Source: a virus. Taken from it: 64,000 nt of DNA. The translations under genes were made by a program, and so were the position numbers. Where the stretch lies: positions 1 to 64,000 of IMG/VR virus record IMGVR_UViG_3300038696_000126. One strand, 5' to 3'. The notes under the pieces were generated by a model. It saw only the letters and a program-made list of their open reading frames with translations, did no database searches and was not told the DNA's origin. This document shows positions 17,826-26,161 of this stretch, piece by piece (position 1 is the stretch's first letter; every line of letters starts with the position of its first letter).

Positions 17826-19319
17826 TTAACCTCCAATGTTTATTACAGGGACAATACCTGATGGGGTTTCTCTTTCCTCTACCTCTTCTATTACTGGAAT
17901 ATCTTCTACACCCCCTACCTCTTCTATTACTGGCATACCCGAAGTTTGTGATGGCTTATTTTTCTGTTTGGGTTTATTTACTGGCTCAGGTGTGAAGACA
18001 GCCTTATCTTTCCCTTTATTAACCTCTGATACTAAATCACCAAGATTTTTACCCGATGGTATTTTTAGGTCAGTCTCTATCGCTAGAACTTGATTTTCTG
18101 TTAATGATTCATATTTCTTTGTGTTATCAAAGACAAGTAGTCCTACGTAGCCCTTTCCAACTTTAAATACAGCTTCGACTTGACTTGAAACAACGCGCTG
18201 CTGAGTCTCCTCGTTTTCATCTTTGAAATTTTGAATTATGTTTAAATCCACGTTATCAGGAAGTGTAACCCCTAATGGTTTTCCCGCCTGAACGTAGCTA
18301 TACCACTCTTTTAAAGGAGTGTCTTTTTTAACAACATTGTGTTGTTTAAAGTTATTTTCAGTTAGCCAGCTTTCAAAATTTTGACCCCCCTCTTCTTCAG
18401 GTTCTTTTATTGTTGTAGATGCTGAGTTCTCCACGCTTTTTAAAATCTCCCTCTCTGCGTATTTTTCAACGTCCCTTGGGGTGATGCTTAAATCATCATT
18501 AATACGAATAACAGCATCTCTTTCTCCGTTTTTCGCTGCGCCTATAAGGTCGTAATAAATAGATACAGCATCACCGCCTGATAAGCCCTGCTCATTTTTT
18601 AGGTAATCTCCTACCAAACCTTCTAGTTTTGTTTCATTACCAACCGAATAAATACCCGTCTGAGAAAAGGTCTTTGCGTTACGAGTAACTTTATTCTTAT
18701 CTAAAGAACTACCGCTTTTATTACTAAATCTTGCATCACCTGCAAAAGCAGTACCCGCAGTTCTCCAATCTTCAGGGGTAAATACTGAATCTTTAAAGTC
18801 TAATCTTTTTAAGAAGTCGGTTGGTGATACTTGCTCACCGTCAATAACCATCATGGGAACGCCATCGGCAATCTGAATTTCTGCTGAATTTATTTTCTCC
18901 AACCATTCCCTAGCGGAAGCCCTAGAAAATTCGCTATTGCTATAATTCTTTGTATATTCTTCTAATGAGTTACCAACATCTTCCAACGCCTCCATTGAGG
19001 TCTTGTACTGCTGCGTTATGCTACTAAACCTACTTCTCGCTTCGGGGTTAGCTAAGAACTCACCACCATTCGCCTCTAGCTCCCCTTTCATAGCTCCCAT
19101 CCATTTCTGATTAAGACCTTCAAAGAACCTGTGCGTACCCATAAAGGTATCCTCGCTTAAATTAATAGGGTCGGGTGCTGTTGTTTTACCCTGCCTTTGC
19201 AGCCTAGCAGACATAGCATCTTCGCGTAATTGAAGTTGACGCTCTTGTCTTTGCTCACCGATGAAATCAGGAGCTTGAAAAACTGACCTTGATAAACCCC
19301 TACCTTGCCCTACTGCCAT
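17826..19319 (-). CDS. virion-associated protein upstream of the giant ejection protein (497 aa)
   Basis: Helical and polar, with a Gln/Arg-rich N-terminus (FIGEQRQERQLQLREDAMSA) and a Pro/Glu-rich C-terminal tail with a repeated PVIEEV motif. Position suggests a second internal virion or ejection protein. A TACCTTTG element on the - strand (19345-19352) would drive both genes. No catalytic motif recognised. Confidence 0.5.
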   Translation of the reverse strand: MAVGQGRGLSRSVFQAPDFIGEQRQERQLQLREDAMSARLQRQGKTTAPDPINLSEDTFMGTHRFFEGLNQKWMGAMKGELEANGGEFLANPEARSRFSSITQQYKTSMEALEDVGNSLEEYTKNYSNSEFSRASAREWLEKINSAEIQIADGVPMMVIDGEQVSPTDFLKRLDFKDSVFTPEDWRTAGTAFAGDARFSNKSGSSLDKNKVTRNAKTFSQTGIYSVGNETKLEGLVGDYLKNEQGLSGGDAVSIYYDLIGAAKNGERDAVIRINDDLSITPRDVEKYAEREILKSVENSASTTIKEPEEEGGQNFESWLTENNFKQHNVVKKDTPLKEWYSYVQAGKPLGVTLPDNVDLNIIQNFKDENEETQQRVVSSQVEAVFKVGKGYVGLLVFDNTKKYESLTENQVLAIETDLKIPSGKNLGDLVSEVNKGKDKAVFTPEPVNKPKQKNKPSQTSGMPVIEEVGGVEDIPVIEEVEERETPSGIVPVINIGG

Positions 19320-19344
19320 TATGGATAATGAAATTGTTTAATTG

Positions 19345-19352
19345 CAAAGGTA
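19345..19352 (-). promoter_or_regulatory. TAnnTTTG promoter element for the ejection-protein operon
   Basis: CAAAGGTA on the + strand reads TACCTTTG on the - strand, 26 bp upstream of the 497-aa gene's ATG. It fits the Bacteroidota -7 consensus found at several operon heads in this window. Confidence 0.5.
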
Positions 19353-19369
19353 CGAATTAAGAGTTTTAA

Positions 19370-19513
19370 TTATTCCTCTACCCCTTGACTTAAAAACGTA
19401 TCCAATCCCTCGTGTACCGTAGGGTCGTAAACAAAAGTATCTCCGCTGCTATTGGTTAGCTTAGCTGTTGTGTGGTCTAGGTATTCAATTGTTAAATTTA
19501 TTTTCTTACTCAT
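19370..19513 (-). CDS. unknown small protein (47 aa)
   Basis: Start ATG at 19513 (- strand), product MSKKINLTIEYLDHTTAKLT... ending SQGVEE. Beta-rich composition. It lies just outside the compact hairpin that closes the adjacent - strand cassette. Unrecognised. Confidence 0.45.
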   Translation of the reverse strand: MSKKINLTIEYLDHTTAKLTNSSGDTFVYDPTVHEGLDTFLSQGVEE

Positions 19514-19544
19514 TTTAATTATTGATTACAAATGTTGATTAGAA

Positions 19545-19600
19545 TAACATTAAATAAAAGCCATGCGGAAAGCACGGTTTTTATTCTTGTGTTGTAGTGC
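19545..19600 (-). repeat. compact cassette junction hairpin (- orientation), closes an array
   Basis: On the - strand it starts at CTACAAC after the 66-aa gene, then ACAAGAATAAAAACCGTGC, a 5-nt loop, GCATGGCTTTTATTTAATG and GTTA. The arms are 19553-19566 and 19572-19585, pairing over 14 bp with G.T wobbles. It is nearly identical to the + strand compact sites at 33597, 46397 and 56588. Confidence 0.75.
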
Positions 19601-19601
19601 A

Positions 19602-19802
19602 TTAGTCACGCAAACTTTTTACCTCCCCTTCAATATGGTTTAGTATTTGGTTTCTTCCTACCTTTCTTTGTTCTTGTGCGACCTTGATTATCACACTTTC
19701 AATAGTACTTAATTCCTCTAATTTAGTTTTGTTCTGTGATTCTTTAGAGAAGAGTTTGCTCCATATTAAATCAGCTATTTGTTTTGATTCGTTACTTGTC
19801 AT
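19602..19802 (-). CDS. cassette-borne unknown protein (66 aa, - strand)
   Basis: Helical, charged protein, unrecognised. Its flanks show the cassette signature: GTTGTAGTGC upstream (19840-19831 on the - strand) is matched by its exact reverse complement GCACTACAAC downstream (19600-19591). This shows that the cassette system also occurs on the - strand, always oriented with the gene. Confidence 0.6.
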   Translation of the reverse strand: MTSNESKQIADLIWSKLFSKESQNKTKLEELSTIESVIIKVAQEQRKVGRNQILNHIEGEVKSLRD

Positions 19803-19830
19803 AATTATTATTTTTAGTTGTTAATTAAAC

Positions 19831-19898
19831 GCACTACAACAATTTGTATAGTGCATAGTTCGTTCCTCACAACGCCACCATACAATAGCGTTAGGCAC
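19831..19898 (-). repeat. cassette junction hairpin (- orientation)
   Basis: Read on the - strand: GCCTAACG, left arm GTATGGTGGC (+ 19874-19883), loop, right arm GCACTATAC (+ 19846-19854), then GTTGTAGTGC. The wobble G lies in the left arm relative to the gene direction, as in the + strand sites. Confidence 0.65.
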
Positions 19899-19918
19899 AA
19901 TTAAAAAAGATGCCTAAC
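19890..19918 (-). repeat. 29-bp gene-less mini-cassette (palindromic)
   Basis: Bounded by GTTAGGCA and TGCCTAAC with a central TCTTTTTTAATTGT (- strand). Two other 29-bp elements of the same design lie at 46375-46403 and 54987-55015. Confidence 0.6.
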
Positions 19919-19939
19919 ATTATATATAAATAATAAAAA

Positions 19940-20110
19940 TTACTTGCATTCCGTACAATGATAAACGCTTACTAATCTATCATCGTAAGAAAAAGTAGTA
20001 TTTATCATTTCAGTTCCTTTAGGTTGTTTTTTACCGCACCCCCAACATTCGTGTTTCTTCCTTGTTTTTCTTACTAGCTTGGTTTTAAAAACCTTTATTG
20101 CATCTTCCAT
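19940..20110 (-). CDS. 56-aa zinc-ribbon protein
   Basis: ATG at 20110 (- strand). Two CxxC pairs, CWGC (25-28) and CTEC (52-55), flank a strand-rich middle, and a very basic N-terminal half (KLVRKTRKKH) suggests nucleic acid binding. It is preceded by a half-site (TAACGCTAAATATATGAATAG) typical of cassette leaders and followed by a small junction site. Confidence 0.55.
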   Translation of the reverse strand: MEDAIKVFKTKLVRKTRKKHECWGCGKKQPKGTEMINTTFSYDDRLVSVYHCTECK

Positions 20111-20148
20111 AATCGTAATTTTAACTATTCATATATTTAGCGTTATGC
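20111..20148 (-). repeat. cassette half-site (left arm only, - orientation)
   Basis: On the - strand, directly after the Xre gene stop: GCATAACGCTAAATATATGA ending in ATAG, then an A/T-rich leader into the 56-aa gene. It resembles the + strand half-site at 33022 (TAACGTTTAGTATATGAATA). No right arm is visible. Confidence 0.45.
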
Positions 20149-20436
20149 TTAACTAAATACTTCATTAATTAGCTTGTCGATTGATGGCTTTAAAGTCTTG
20201 TATATGTATTGCTTATCTTCGCTCACATCTTCTTTTTCTATTCCAAACCAAAACAATACGGGTAGTGGAGTTTTTAAAATATCAGCCATTTGTTGCAGTA
20301 CTTCTAAACTTGGTTTTTTATGTTCTTTTTCTATTAAAGATAAATACGATTGAGTTATTCCTACACTTGCAGCAAATTCTTGTTGATTCATTAAATTGTT
20401 TTTTCTTAGTGTTCTTATTGCTTGTCCTATATTCAT
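20149..20436 (-). CDS. Xre-type helix-turn-helix regulator (95 aa)
   Basis: Small transcription regulator. MNIGQAIRTLRKNNLMNQQE followed by FAASVGITQSYLSLIE and KPSLEVLQQMADIL is a textbook HTH_3 domain of the Cro/CI type. The start at 20436 is chosen because the domain begins there; an in-frame ATG 24 bp upstream would add eight residues. A short helical C-terminal tail may dimerise. It sits in an accessory island and may regulate neighbouring genes or the phage programme; no operator was identified. Confidence 0.8.
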   Translation of the reverse strand: MNIGQAIRTLRKNNLMNQQEFAASVGITQSYLSLIEKEHKKPSLEVLQQMADILKTPLPVLFWFGIEKEDVSEDKQYIYKTLKPSIDKLINEVFS

Positions 20437-20578
20437 ATTATTATGTTTTATTTTAAACAAAGGTAATTTTTGCCTAAGCTCCGTGCTACCTCAAAGTATT
20501 ATTACTCCCTACAAACATACCTAAAATAGTAAAGCCCCACAACGCGAGGCTTAAACTTAACGATATGTTAACATAAGA

Positions 20579-20606
20579 AAAGCCCAACACCGAAGCATTG
20601 GGCTTT
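20579..20606 (-). terminator. hairpin terminator downstream of the capsid operon
   Basis: AAAGCCCAA (20579-20587) pairs perfectly with TTGGGCTTT (20598-20606) around a 10-nt loop. On the - strand the stem is followed by TTTTCTT, so it would end - strand transcription from the capsid genes. Confidence 0.6.
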
Positions 20607-20661
20607 AACTAATAATCTTTATAGAGATTTCTTATTTAAAAATCCACTATATATTTACTCT

Positions 20662-20694
20662 GGGTTTTCTAGTAGTTTTTTATAACTAAAACCC
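20662..20694. terminator. second hairpin after the capsid operon
   Basis: GGGTTTT (20662-20668) pairs with AAAACCC (20688-20694), with a few more pairs inside. It lies 40 bp beyond the stop of the 289-aa gene. Together with the hairpin at 20579 it fills most of the 270-bp gap. A weaker AAGCC/GGCTT pair at 20531-20552 is also present. Confidence 0.4.
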
Positions 20695-20732
20695 TATTTT
20701 AGGAAATCTTCCACACGGCAAATATAACTAAA

Positions 20733-21602
20733 TTATTGGTTTAATGAGCGAGTAAATATATCTAACCATTGAGATTTGAATTTTTCATCTCTCAACATTG
20801 AAGCTAATCGCGCTGATACGCTTTCACCCACAGGCTTTTCACAGATAAATTGTTTTTCTTCTAACGGCCCTACCCAAACAATATTATCGCTTTCTTCGGT
20901 TACAAAACCTTTTTCAAACACCTTCTTGGCGTAAAAGTCTAGTTCACTATCACCTGAGCGAATAACCTCGTTTAGTTTTTGAGGGTTCTTGTCATTGAGC
21001 CTACGTAGCTTAACACGCACAGAATCCTCGCCTTCGGAAGGACTTAATATTAATTCCATAGCATTAGCTACCGCTTGTAGCTTAGATAGCTTAAACCCTC
21101 TTAAATTCATGTTGTTTGAATCAATGAGGTTGTAACGCTCCACTTCAATCTGAGCCTCGGCTTCTTTGTCTTCTAAGAATATATCGGTGTTGCCACTGAA
21201 CTTACTTACATACCAAAGATACTTTTGTAGTGATGGGTTATCACGCCCTACTCTACGTGCGCGTTGCACAAAACGAATAGGCTTGATTGGAATAGCCATA
21301 TTGCCATTCTCTTTTAATATATCTACCTTAAATATACTCTCATGCCCTTCTGCGTAGATAATCTCTCTGCGTACAGGCACGTCATCTTCGTACATTGTTA
21401 TAAACATACCGTTTTTTAAGGTGTATGTTGCTCCACCTATTGTAGTGTTCCAACGTTGATCTTTAACGCCAAATTCAGGAACTTCAAAAGCCACATCTTC
21501 TTTGCGAGATTTGACAGTGCGAGGGCGTTTTGTAATATTGTTAGTGGGCTTAGCCACTGGTCTTGATGTTGATTGCGAACTAATCGCTGCTTTGTTTGCC
21601 AT
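20733..21602 (-). CDS. virion protein downstream of the capsid gene (289 aa)
   Basis: A basic, Ser/Thr/Pro-rich N-terminus (1-35) is followed by a mixed alpha/beta domain. It is co-linear with the capsid and scaffold genes, suggesting a structural or head-completion protein. No family recognised. The operon ends just after it at two hairpins. Confidence 0.5.
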   Translation of the reverse strand: MANKAAISSQSTSRPVAKPTNNITKRPRTVKSRKEDVAFEVPEFGVKDQRWNTTIGGATYTLKNGMFITMYEDDVPVRREIIYAEGHESIFKVDILKENGNMAIPIKPIRFVQRARRVGRDNPSLQKYLWYVSKFSGNTDIFLEDKEAEAQIEVERYNLIDSNNMNLRGFKLSKLQAVANAMELILSPSEGEDSVRVKLRRLNDKNPQKLNEVIRSGDSELDFYAKKVFEKGFVTEESDNIVWVGPLEEKQFICEKPVGESVSARLASMLRDEKFKSQWLDIFTRSLNQ

Positions 21603-21680
21603 GATTATTTATAGTTATAATTAATATTAATTAAAGTAAAAAAGGAGGGGTATGGTGTCCCCTCCTAATTAACTTGTTGT

Positions 21681-22160
21681 TTATGCTACGGTTGTAACCG
21701 TTGCTGAACTCACTCGTACAGTTGCACCTAAGTTTTGTGCGCCTAAAGCAAATACTAATCTATCTCTATCCTTATCGCGTGAAGCGGTATCAAAATAGAC
21801 AATCGTTGCTACACTACCCCCTTCGGTTGTAATAACAAGATTGGTTGAATTAGTGTTTGTTAAAGCAGGTGTAACAGAACCTAAGTCAATTCGGATACTC
21901 GCGCTTACTACGTCATTTAAACTAGAAAAATACTGACCACCAACCCCGTAAAGTAGTAATGCGGTGTTTCCATCTACGGCTAATATACCAAGAGCATTTA
22001 AAGCGTCCGCGTAACTAGCTACGAAGTTATCAATAGTAGTTGCCACGTCGGTATCCCAAGCGGTTGAATAGCTCTTACTACCAATCGTTACCGCCAAGGT
22101 AGCATCACTAGCTGGCGTAACGGTTAGTCGATTTGCGTTGTTAAAAATAATTTGTGCCAT
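21681..22160 (-). CDS. probable capsid decoration / head protein (159 aa)
   Basis: Ser/Thr/Ala/Val-rich, few charged residues, beta-rich throughout, and immediately downstream of the capsid gene (26-bp gap). This composition is usual for decoration or head-fibre proteins. No catalytic motif. The placement is inference from composition and synteny. Confidence 0.5.
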   Translation of the reverse strand: MAQIIFNNANRLTVTPASDATLAVTIGSKSYSTAWDTDVATTIDNFVASYADALNALGILAVDGNTALLLYGVGGQYFSSLNDVVSASIRIDLGSVTPALTNTNSTNLVITTEGGSVATIVYFDTASRDKDRDRLVFALGAQNLGATVRVSSATVTTVA

Positions 22161-22186
22161 TTTTGTCTTTTTATAAAGTTTATATA

Positions 22187-23497
22187 TTATTTAACCATAC
22201 CAAAAGCGTTCATAGCCACAGTACGCAGACCTTGCTCACAACGGTAGTCAATGTTTTTACCATCAAAACCACTAGGGTCGTTAGCTACATCGTTAGAGAA
22301 ACCCGTAATTTGAGTTTCATACTTACGAGAATAAGCGCCTAACTGCTTATAAAGGATAGATAAGTAAGGTAAGCTATTACCTTTAGCGTCATTGGTCAGA
22401 CCTTGAGGTATAATTAACGCTTTAATATCAGTCTTTAATTGCGGGTTAGTTAGTAATTTACTTTTCTTTAAAGCAAAGTTATAACCGCTTACGTGAAGTC
22501 CTTTAAATCCAAACTCCATCATCTTGTCCATGTCGTTGTTGAACATACCCCAACCCATATCGCCAGTAGACTCTGAAATTAAATTCTGAGCTAAGTTGTA
22601 CTGAGCAGGATTAGCGGCAAATAAGTAATCAACAGGGCCGCCTTGAGAATCAAAAACCTCAGACATATCCTGAAAATCAGCTAGAGAAGTTAAAGCGCCC
22701 TCAAATACAGAACCTTCTTCTTCAATTGCTTTTTTCAAGCCTTTGTTACCGTTTAAAGCAGAAAGGTTTGTGTTTTTAGCCTCTACGTCATAAATAAGCT
22801 TCATAGCTACGTAAGCCCGAAAGCGCATTAAACCTTTCATTTCTGATTGGTAAATAGCAGCAGGAGGACGACCAGGAATTTCTATTCGTGACATATCGGT
22901 CATTTGAGAACCTGTCATGGTAAAACGGTCTTTCATAATACCAATCTTGGTTTCCTTACGCTCAACATTGTCAAGTAAGTATTCCGTAGGTTGGTTTGTG
23001 CCTTTAGCAAACTCGTTACCAAAAACGAAGTAGTCAACGGCTGCACCGTTAGAGATGGTTATATTCCAAGTCGTATCTTTCGGTACGGCAGTAAAGGTAG
23101 TAGCGTTGGTGGCTGTTACGTGAGCGGGTATTTTACCCTCAATCATAATATCATCCTCATCGCGTACCTTGTGGGTAGCATCGGTAAAGGTTTTTGCACC
23201 CGTGTCAGCTCCAGCAACAGCAGCTCCAACAGTTGCACTACCATTTACATAAGAACGAACGTCCTCGAAGTGGAAAATGTCTGTGTCGCGGTCTATACCG
23301 AACTCATTGCCCTCGGCCATGATAACACCGTAAATATCCAAGTCTTCTACGTATTTCTTTTGTATTTGACGAGTGTATTTAGGGTCATTAAGTATGTCAA
23401 AATAATTTCCCAGAGATAAAAACTCTGGTGCTGCGCCTGAATACGGCCCCGCTTGTGCAGGGGAGAAATCGGCTGGTGTTGATGTAGCAGTTGCCAT
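22187..23497 (-). CDS. major capsid protein
   Basis: Assigned by position directly after a scaffold-like gene, by its 436-residue length and by HK97-type layout: an N-terminal helix-rich arm (PKYTRQIQKKYVEDLDIYGV), a central beta region and a C-terminal domain with LKTDIKALIIPQG and a YETQITGFSN strand. A Thr/Ala/Gly-rich stretch at about 90-165 (TGAKTFTDATHKV...) looks like an inserted beta domain. No sequence motif is diagnostic for capsid proteins, so the call depends on context. Confidence 0.72.
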   Translation of the reverse strand: MATATSTPADFSPAQAGPYSGAAPEFLSLGNYFDILNDPKYTRQIQKKYVEDLDIYGVIMAEGNEFGIDRDTDIFHFEDVRSYVNGSATVGAAVAGADTGAKTFTDATHKVRDEDDIMIEGKIPAHVTATNATTFTAVPKDTTWNITISNGAAVDYFVFGNEFAKGTNQPTEYLLDNVERKETKIGIMKDRFTMTGSQMTDMSRIEIPGRPPAAIYQSEMKGLMRFRAYVAMKLIYDVEAKNTNLSALNGNKGLKKAIEEEGSVFEGALTSLADFQDMSEVFDSQGGPVDYLFAANPAQYNLAQNLISESTGDMGWGMFNNDMDKMMEFGFKGLHVSGYNFALKKSKLLTNPQLKTDIKALIIPQGLTNDAKGNSLPYLSILYKQLGAYSRKYETQITGFSNDVANDPSGFDGKNIDYRCEQGLRTVAMNAFGMVK

Positions 23498-23529
23498 CTA
23501 TCTTTTGTGTTTTAAGTTCTAATTGTGTT

Positions 23530-24690
23530 TTATTTAAAACCTAGCTTGTCCATAAATTGCTTATTCTGTTCCTTGAATTTAGCGTCTTTGTTGCTTGCGG
23601 GTGCTGGTGAGGCGGTTGTAGAGGGTAGGTCTATATTTTTCCTATCCTTAACTCCTTCTTCACGAGCGGTATTACTACCTTGTGTGTAAGCTGCTTTGAC
23701 CACTTTATTCTTATTTTCAAGAAAAGCTATGTCGTCAGTGAATTTATCCATGTTAAAATTACCTTCTGTGCTCCAGTACGATAAAGGGTGGCTTGTGTCA
23801 TAACCTTTTTTAGATAAGGCTTCTGCCTCACCACCTTTGAAATCATACTTAAAACTCTTACCTTGACCTAAATCAAAACTGTAACCCTCTAAATCTGCTA
23901 CGCTATTTGCGTAATCGTTTCCAAAGGTTTCGGGTAAAACATTTTGCTGTGCAGGTTGTGATTGTTTTGGTGCTTGATACTTACCTTTTAATTCGGATAA
24001 GCTGCGTTTCGCTTTAGCACCATCGTTTCTGAGTTTGATTTCAGACTTACGTATCGTCTTTTCATCATACTCGTCTTCATTACTTGGGTATTGGTCTTCA
24101 AATAAGACTTCAATATCCTCATTAGATAAGTCAGGGTTATCAACGCGCATCTGTGCTTTCACAGAAGTTGTGTTGTCCATGTTGTCTAAGTCAAGAGTTT
24201 TGTTAACGAAATTGTAATCCTCAATACTGCCTTTACCTTCTTTCACCCATTGATTGATTTTCTCAATCTCAGGTGAGGCAAATTCGTTTTGAACTATCCC
24301 TAGCTTTTGCAATAACTCTTGCTTTAATTCTTCGTCATCTCCAATTTCTGAAAACACGTAATTAGCAAATTCATCGCGGCTAAGAGGTTCGCCTTCATTA
24401 CTCTCTTCCTGTTTAGCATCTTCACTAGAAGTTACCTCACCAGAATATTCGGTTTCAGCCGCCTCCTGAGTATCCTCTTTTGGCTTATCATCTGCTACCT
24501 TTTCTTCTGATTCAGTTTCTTCTGAACTTTCATTATGTAAAGAACTATCGGTTTTCTCTTGTACTATTCTTTCTGTTGGGTTAGCACCTGCGGGGGTTTC
24601 ATCCTCTGCGTGTTTCGGGGATTCTTGCGAAGCATTCTCCGCAAACTTGTCCTTTGTGTCGGCTACCATGCCTTTAATATCTATCTCCAT
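23530..24690 (-). CDS. scaffold-like protein (386 aa)
   Basis: Extremely acidic, low-complexity N-terminal 130 residues (Glu/Ser/Asp runs), then helical segments and a short basic C-terminus (KEQNKQFMDKLGFK). Located just upstream of the capsid gene, this composition is typical of phage scaffolding proteins, whose basic C-terminus binds the capsid shell. It would be absent from mature virions. Confidence 0.65.
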   Translation of the reverse strand: MEIDIKGMVADTKDKFAENASQESPKHAEDETPAGANPTERIVQEKTDSSLHNESSEETESEEKVADDKPKEDTQEAAETEYSGEVTSSEDAKQEESNEGEPLSRDEFANYVFSEIGDDEELKQELLQKLGIVQNEFASPEIEKINQWVKEGKGSIEDYNFVNKTLDLDNMDNTTSVKAQMRVDNPDLSNEDIEVLFEDQYPSNEDEYDEKTIRKSEIKLRNDGAKAKRSLSELKGKYQAPKQSQPAQQNVLPETFGNDYANSVADLEGYSFDLGQGKSFKYDFKGGEAEALSKKGYDTSHPLSYWSTEGNFNMDKFTDDIAFLENKNKVVKAAYTQGSNTAREEGVKDRKNIDLPSTTASPAPASNKDAKFKEQNKQFMDKLGFK

Positions 24691-24726
24691 ACGTATTTTT
24701 ATTTAATATTCCAAGTAATAAGGGTA

Positions 24727-24734
24727 CAAATTTA
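24727..24734 (-). promoter_or_regulatory. TAnnTTTG promoter element for scaffold/capsid operon
   Basis: CAAATTTA on the + strand reads TAAATTTG on the - strand, 37 bp upstream of the scaffold start. A + strand TATGTTTG at 24821-24828 faces the other way for the next operon. Confidence 0.5.
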
Positions 24735-24820
24735 CGTATAATTAATTTAACGTTCCCTTAACATGAGGTTTACATTAGATATTAAGAGTGTTAATTGTTG
24801 TGGGATTGGTTATTTTCAGT

Positions 24821-24828
24821 TATGTTTG
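24821..24828 (+). promoter_or_regulatory. TAnnTTTG promoter element for the cassette operon
   Basis: TATGTTTG lies 20 bp before ATG 24849, with a TTG 20 bp upstream (24798-24800) in the expected -33 place. This is one of the best-spaced promoter candidates here. Confidence 0.5.
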
Positions 24829-24848
24829 TTGTGAACAAAAAATAACTA

Positions 24849-25097
24849 ATGGAATTAGCAATTGATATATTGAACAAAGAAATAGAAAGACGTGAGATAT
24901 CGTTAGCAGTAGAGAGCAATGTCTTAATACAAAATGATATGCATAACGAAATAGGTGGACTAAAAGACGTAGTTGAGAAATTAACTACACACGATGACAC
25001 CCCGCGTAATAGGTTTGAGAAACTGCCATTGCATTGGAAGCTTATCCATCACATGATAGTTGGGATTATAATAGGGTACTTAATGCATTATATTTGA
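24849..25097 (+). CDS. tail-anchored small membrane protein (82 aa)
   Basis: Coiled-coil-like charged helix (IDILNKEIERREISLAVES) in the first 60 residues, then a hydrophobic C-terminal anchor (LIHHMIVGIIIGYLMHYI). First gene of the first + strand cassette array; the junction hairpin begins right after its stop. Function unknown. Confidence 0.55.
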   Translation: MELAIDILNKEIERREISLAVESNVLIQNDMHNEIGGLKDVVEKLTTHDDTPRNRFEKLPLHWKLIHHMIVGIIIGYLMHYI

Positions 25098-25190
25098 TAA
25101 TGTTGAGTATGTGGTTTTGTAAGCCATAGAAAAAATTACAATTAAATGAATATAAACTTTGTGGGCTTATAAGCTATATACAGTGCTACC
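25098..25190 (+). repeat. cassette junction hairpin 1
   Basis: Left arm GTATGTGGTTTTGTAAGCC (25107-25125) and right arm GGCTTATAAGCTATATAC (25164-25181) pair with G.T wobbles. The outer cores are degenerate (TAATG and TGCTACC). The following CTACCCAC...AAAATTAC segment recurs inverted after the 45-aa gene. Confidence 0.65.
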
Positions 25191-25210
25191 CACTTTTAAA
25201 ATTACGTATT

Positions 25211-25348
25211 ATGAAAGGATTAAAAATGTTTTTTGAAATACTGGCTAAATACCAACAAATTAAGTTTGAGTTAAAAGGAAATTTTGAAAAGTTAAGGGTT
25301 AATCTTAGAATATATTATGCTGCTAAAATAAAAGATATGCATCAGTAA
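25211..25348 (+). CDS. cassette-borne 45-aa basic protein
   Basis: ATG 25211, product MKGLKMFFEILAKYQQIKFE..., basic and helical, unrecognised. Sequence before the gene (25185-25205) matches the reverse complement of sequence after it (25345-25365) at 17 of 21 positions, marking the two ends of one cassette. The stop codon lies inside the right-hand inverted copy. Confidence 0.55.
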   Translation: MKGLKMFFEILAKYQQIKFELKGNFEKLRVNLRIYYAAKIKDMHQ

Positions 25349-25360
25349 TTTTTATTGTGG

Positions 25361-25420
25361 GTAACGTTATATGTGTAAGATTAGTTGCGTGAATTAAGAA
25401 CTGAATTAAATAAAAATACA
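25361..25420 (+). repeat. cassette half-site with loop leader
   Basis: GTAACGTTATATGTGTAAG looks like the left arm of a junction hairpin, followed by the loop motif GAATTAAGAACTGAATTAAA that runs directly into ATG 25421. No right arm follows. A similar leader (TTGAATTAAGAACTGAAG) precedes the methyltransferase at 45495. Confidence 0.5.
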
Positions 25421-25747
25421 ATGACTAAAAAACAAGAATTAATAGAATATGTAATAGGTAATGAATTTATAACTAAACCTTGTTTACAAGACAAATTCAC
25501 TACACTTTTAGATGAAGCAATAACCGAGCAATTAATTTTACACGATGTTAGCGTTTCGTTGCCTACTGACCCTTTAATATTAGCCGAATACTTACACGAT
25601 AGTTACGAAATTATAGCCAAAAAAAGTAAATGGAATACGCAAGAAATCTGTAAAGTTTCATTTAAAGACTTACCTAACGAAAATAAAACTACTATGATTC
25701 TTTTGGCGGGTAAATTAATACTAGACTTTGTTGTCAATGAACGCTAA
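25421..25747 (+). CDS. unknown protein (108 aa) in a cassette
   Basis: Starts at ATG 25421 (MTKKQELIEYVIGNEFI) rather than the in-frame TTG at 25385, because the intervening bases match the non-coding loop leader seen elsewhere. A helical acidic protein, no family recognised. Its TAA stop lies in the CTAACG core of the next hairpin. Confidence 0.55.
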   Translation: MTKKQELIEYVIGNEFITKPCLQDKFTTLLDEAITEQLILHDVSVSLPTDPLILAEYLHDSYEIIAKKSKWNTQEICKVSFKDLPNENKTTMILLAGKLILDFVVNER

Positions 25748-25793
25748 CGTTTAGTATAAACCCCATTAAAACGAGGGTTTATACATTGTTAGT
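25743..25793 (+). repeat. cassette junction hairpin 3 (clean short example)
   Basis: GCTAACG, then GTATAAACCC (25754-25763) pairing perfectly over 10 bp with GGGTTTATAC (25775-25784), then GTTAGT. The preceding stop codon TAA is part of the CTAAC core. This is the easiest site to see by eye. Confidence 0.8.
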
Positions 25794-25827
25794 ATTAGTA
25801 CGGATTTATAAACTTAAAAATATAATT

Positions 25828-26007
25828 ATGAAAACAGCAGTAACAGTAACAACTTGCGTACAAATAGGCATTGAAACTTGGAGAGATGTATGCACTACAA
25901 AAGTTTTTGACGAAAACGCGACACTTGGAGAAATAGATAAATGGGTAAAAAGCATTGATAAAACAACACCATTGTCAGGCGTAAAGTTTGGTGATATAGC
26001 GGAGTAG
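25828..26007 (+). CDS. cassette-borne 59-aa protein
   Basis: ATG 25828 after TATAATT gives MKTAVTVTTCVQIGIETWRD..., a small alpha/beta protein; the upstream in-frame start would extend through the inverted repeat and is rejected. Flanks: GTTAGTATTAGTAC before and TAGTATTAATACTAAC after, an inverted match. Confidence 0.55.
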   Translation: MKTAVTVTTCVQIGIETWRDVCTTKVFDENATLGEIDKWVKSIDKTTPLSGVKFGDIAE

Positions 26008-26010
26008 TAT

Positions 26011-26075
26011 TAATACTAACGATGGTAATATGGTTAGTGGCTTTTTAGCCATTAAATATATTACGTGTTACCTAC
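26011..26075 (+). repeat. cassette junction hairpin 4
   Basis: Arms GTAATATGGTTAGTGGCT (26025-26042) and AGCCATTAAATATATTAC (26047-26064), 18 nt each, with wobble Gs in the left arm. Outer cores are CTAAC (26016-26020) and GTTACC (26067-26072). Confidence 0.75.
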
Positions 26076-26161
26076 TGGTGCGACTTTAAAAGACAGAACT
26101 TAAATTAATAACCGAACCTTTTCTATTATTTTTTAGAGCGAGGGCAAATTAAGATGATAAA

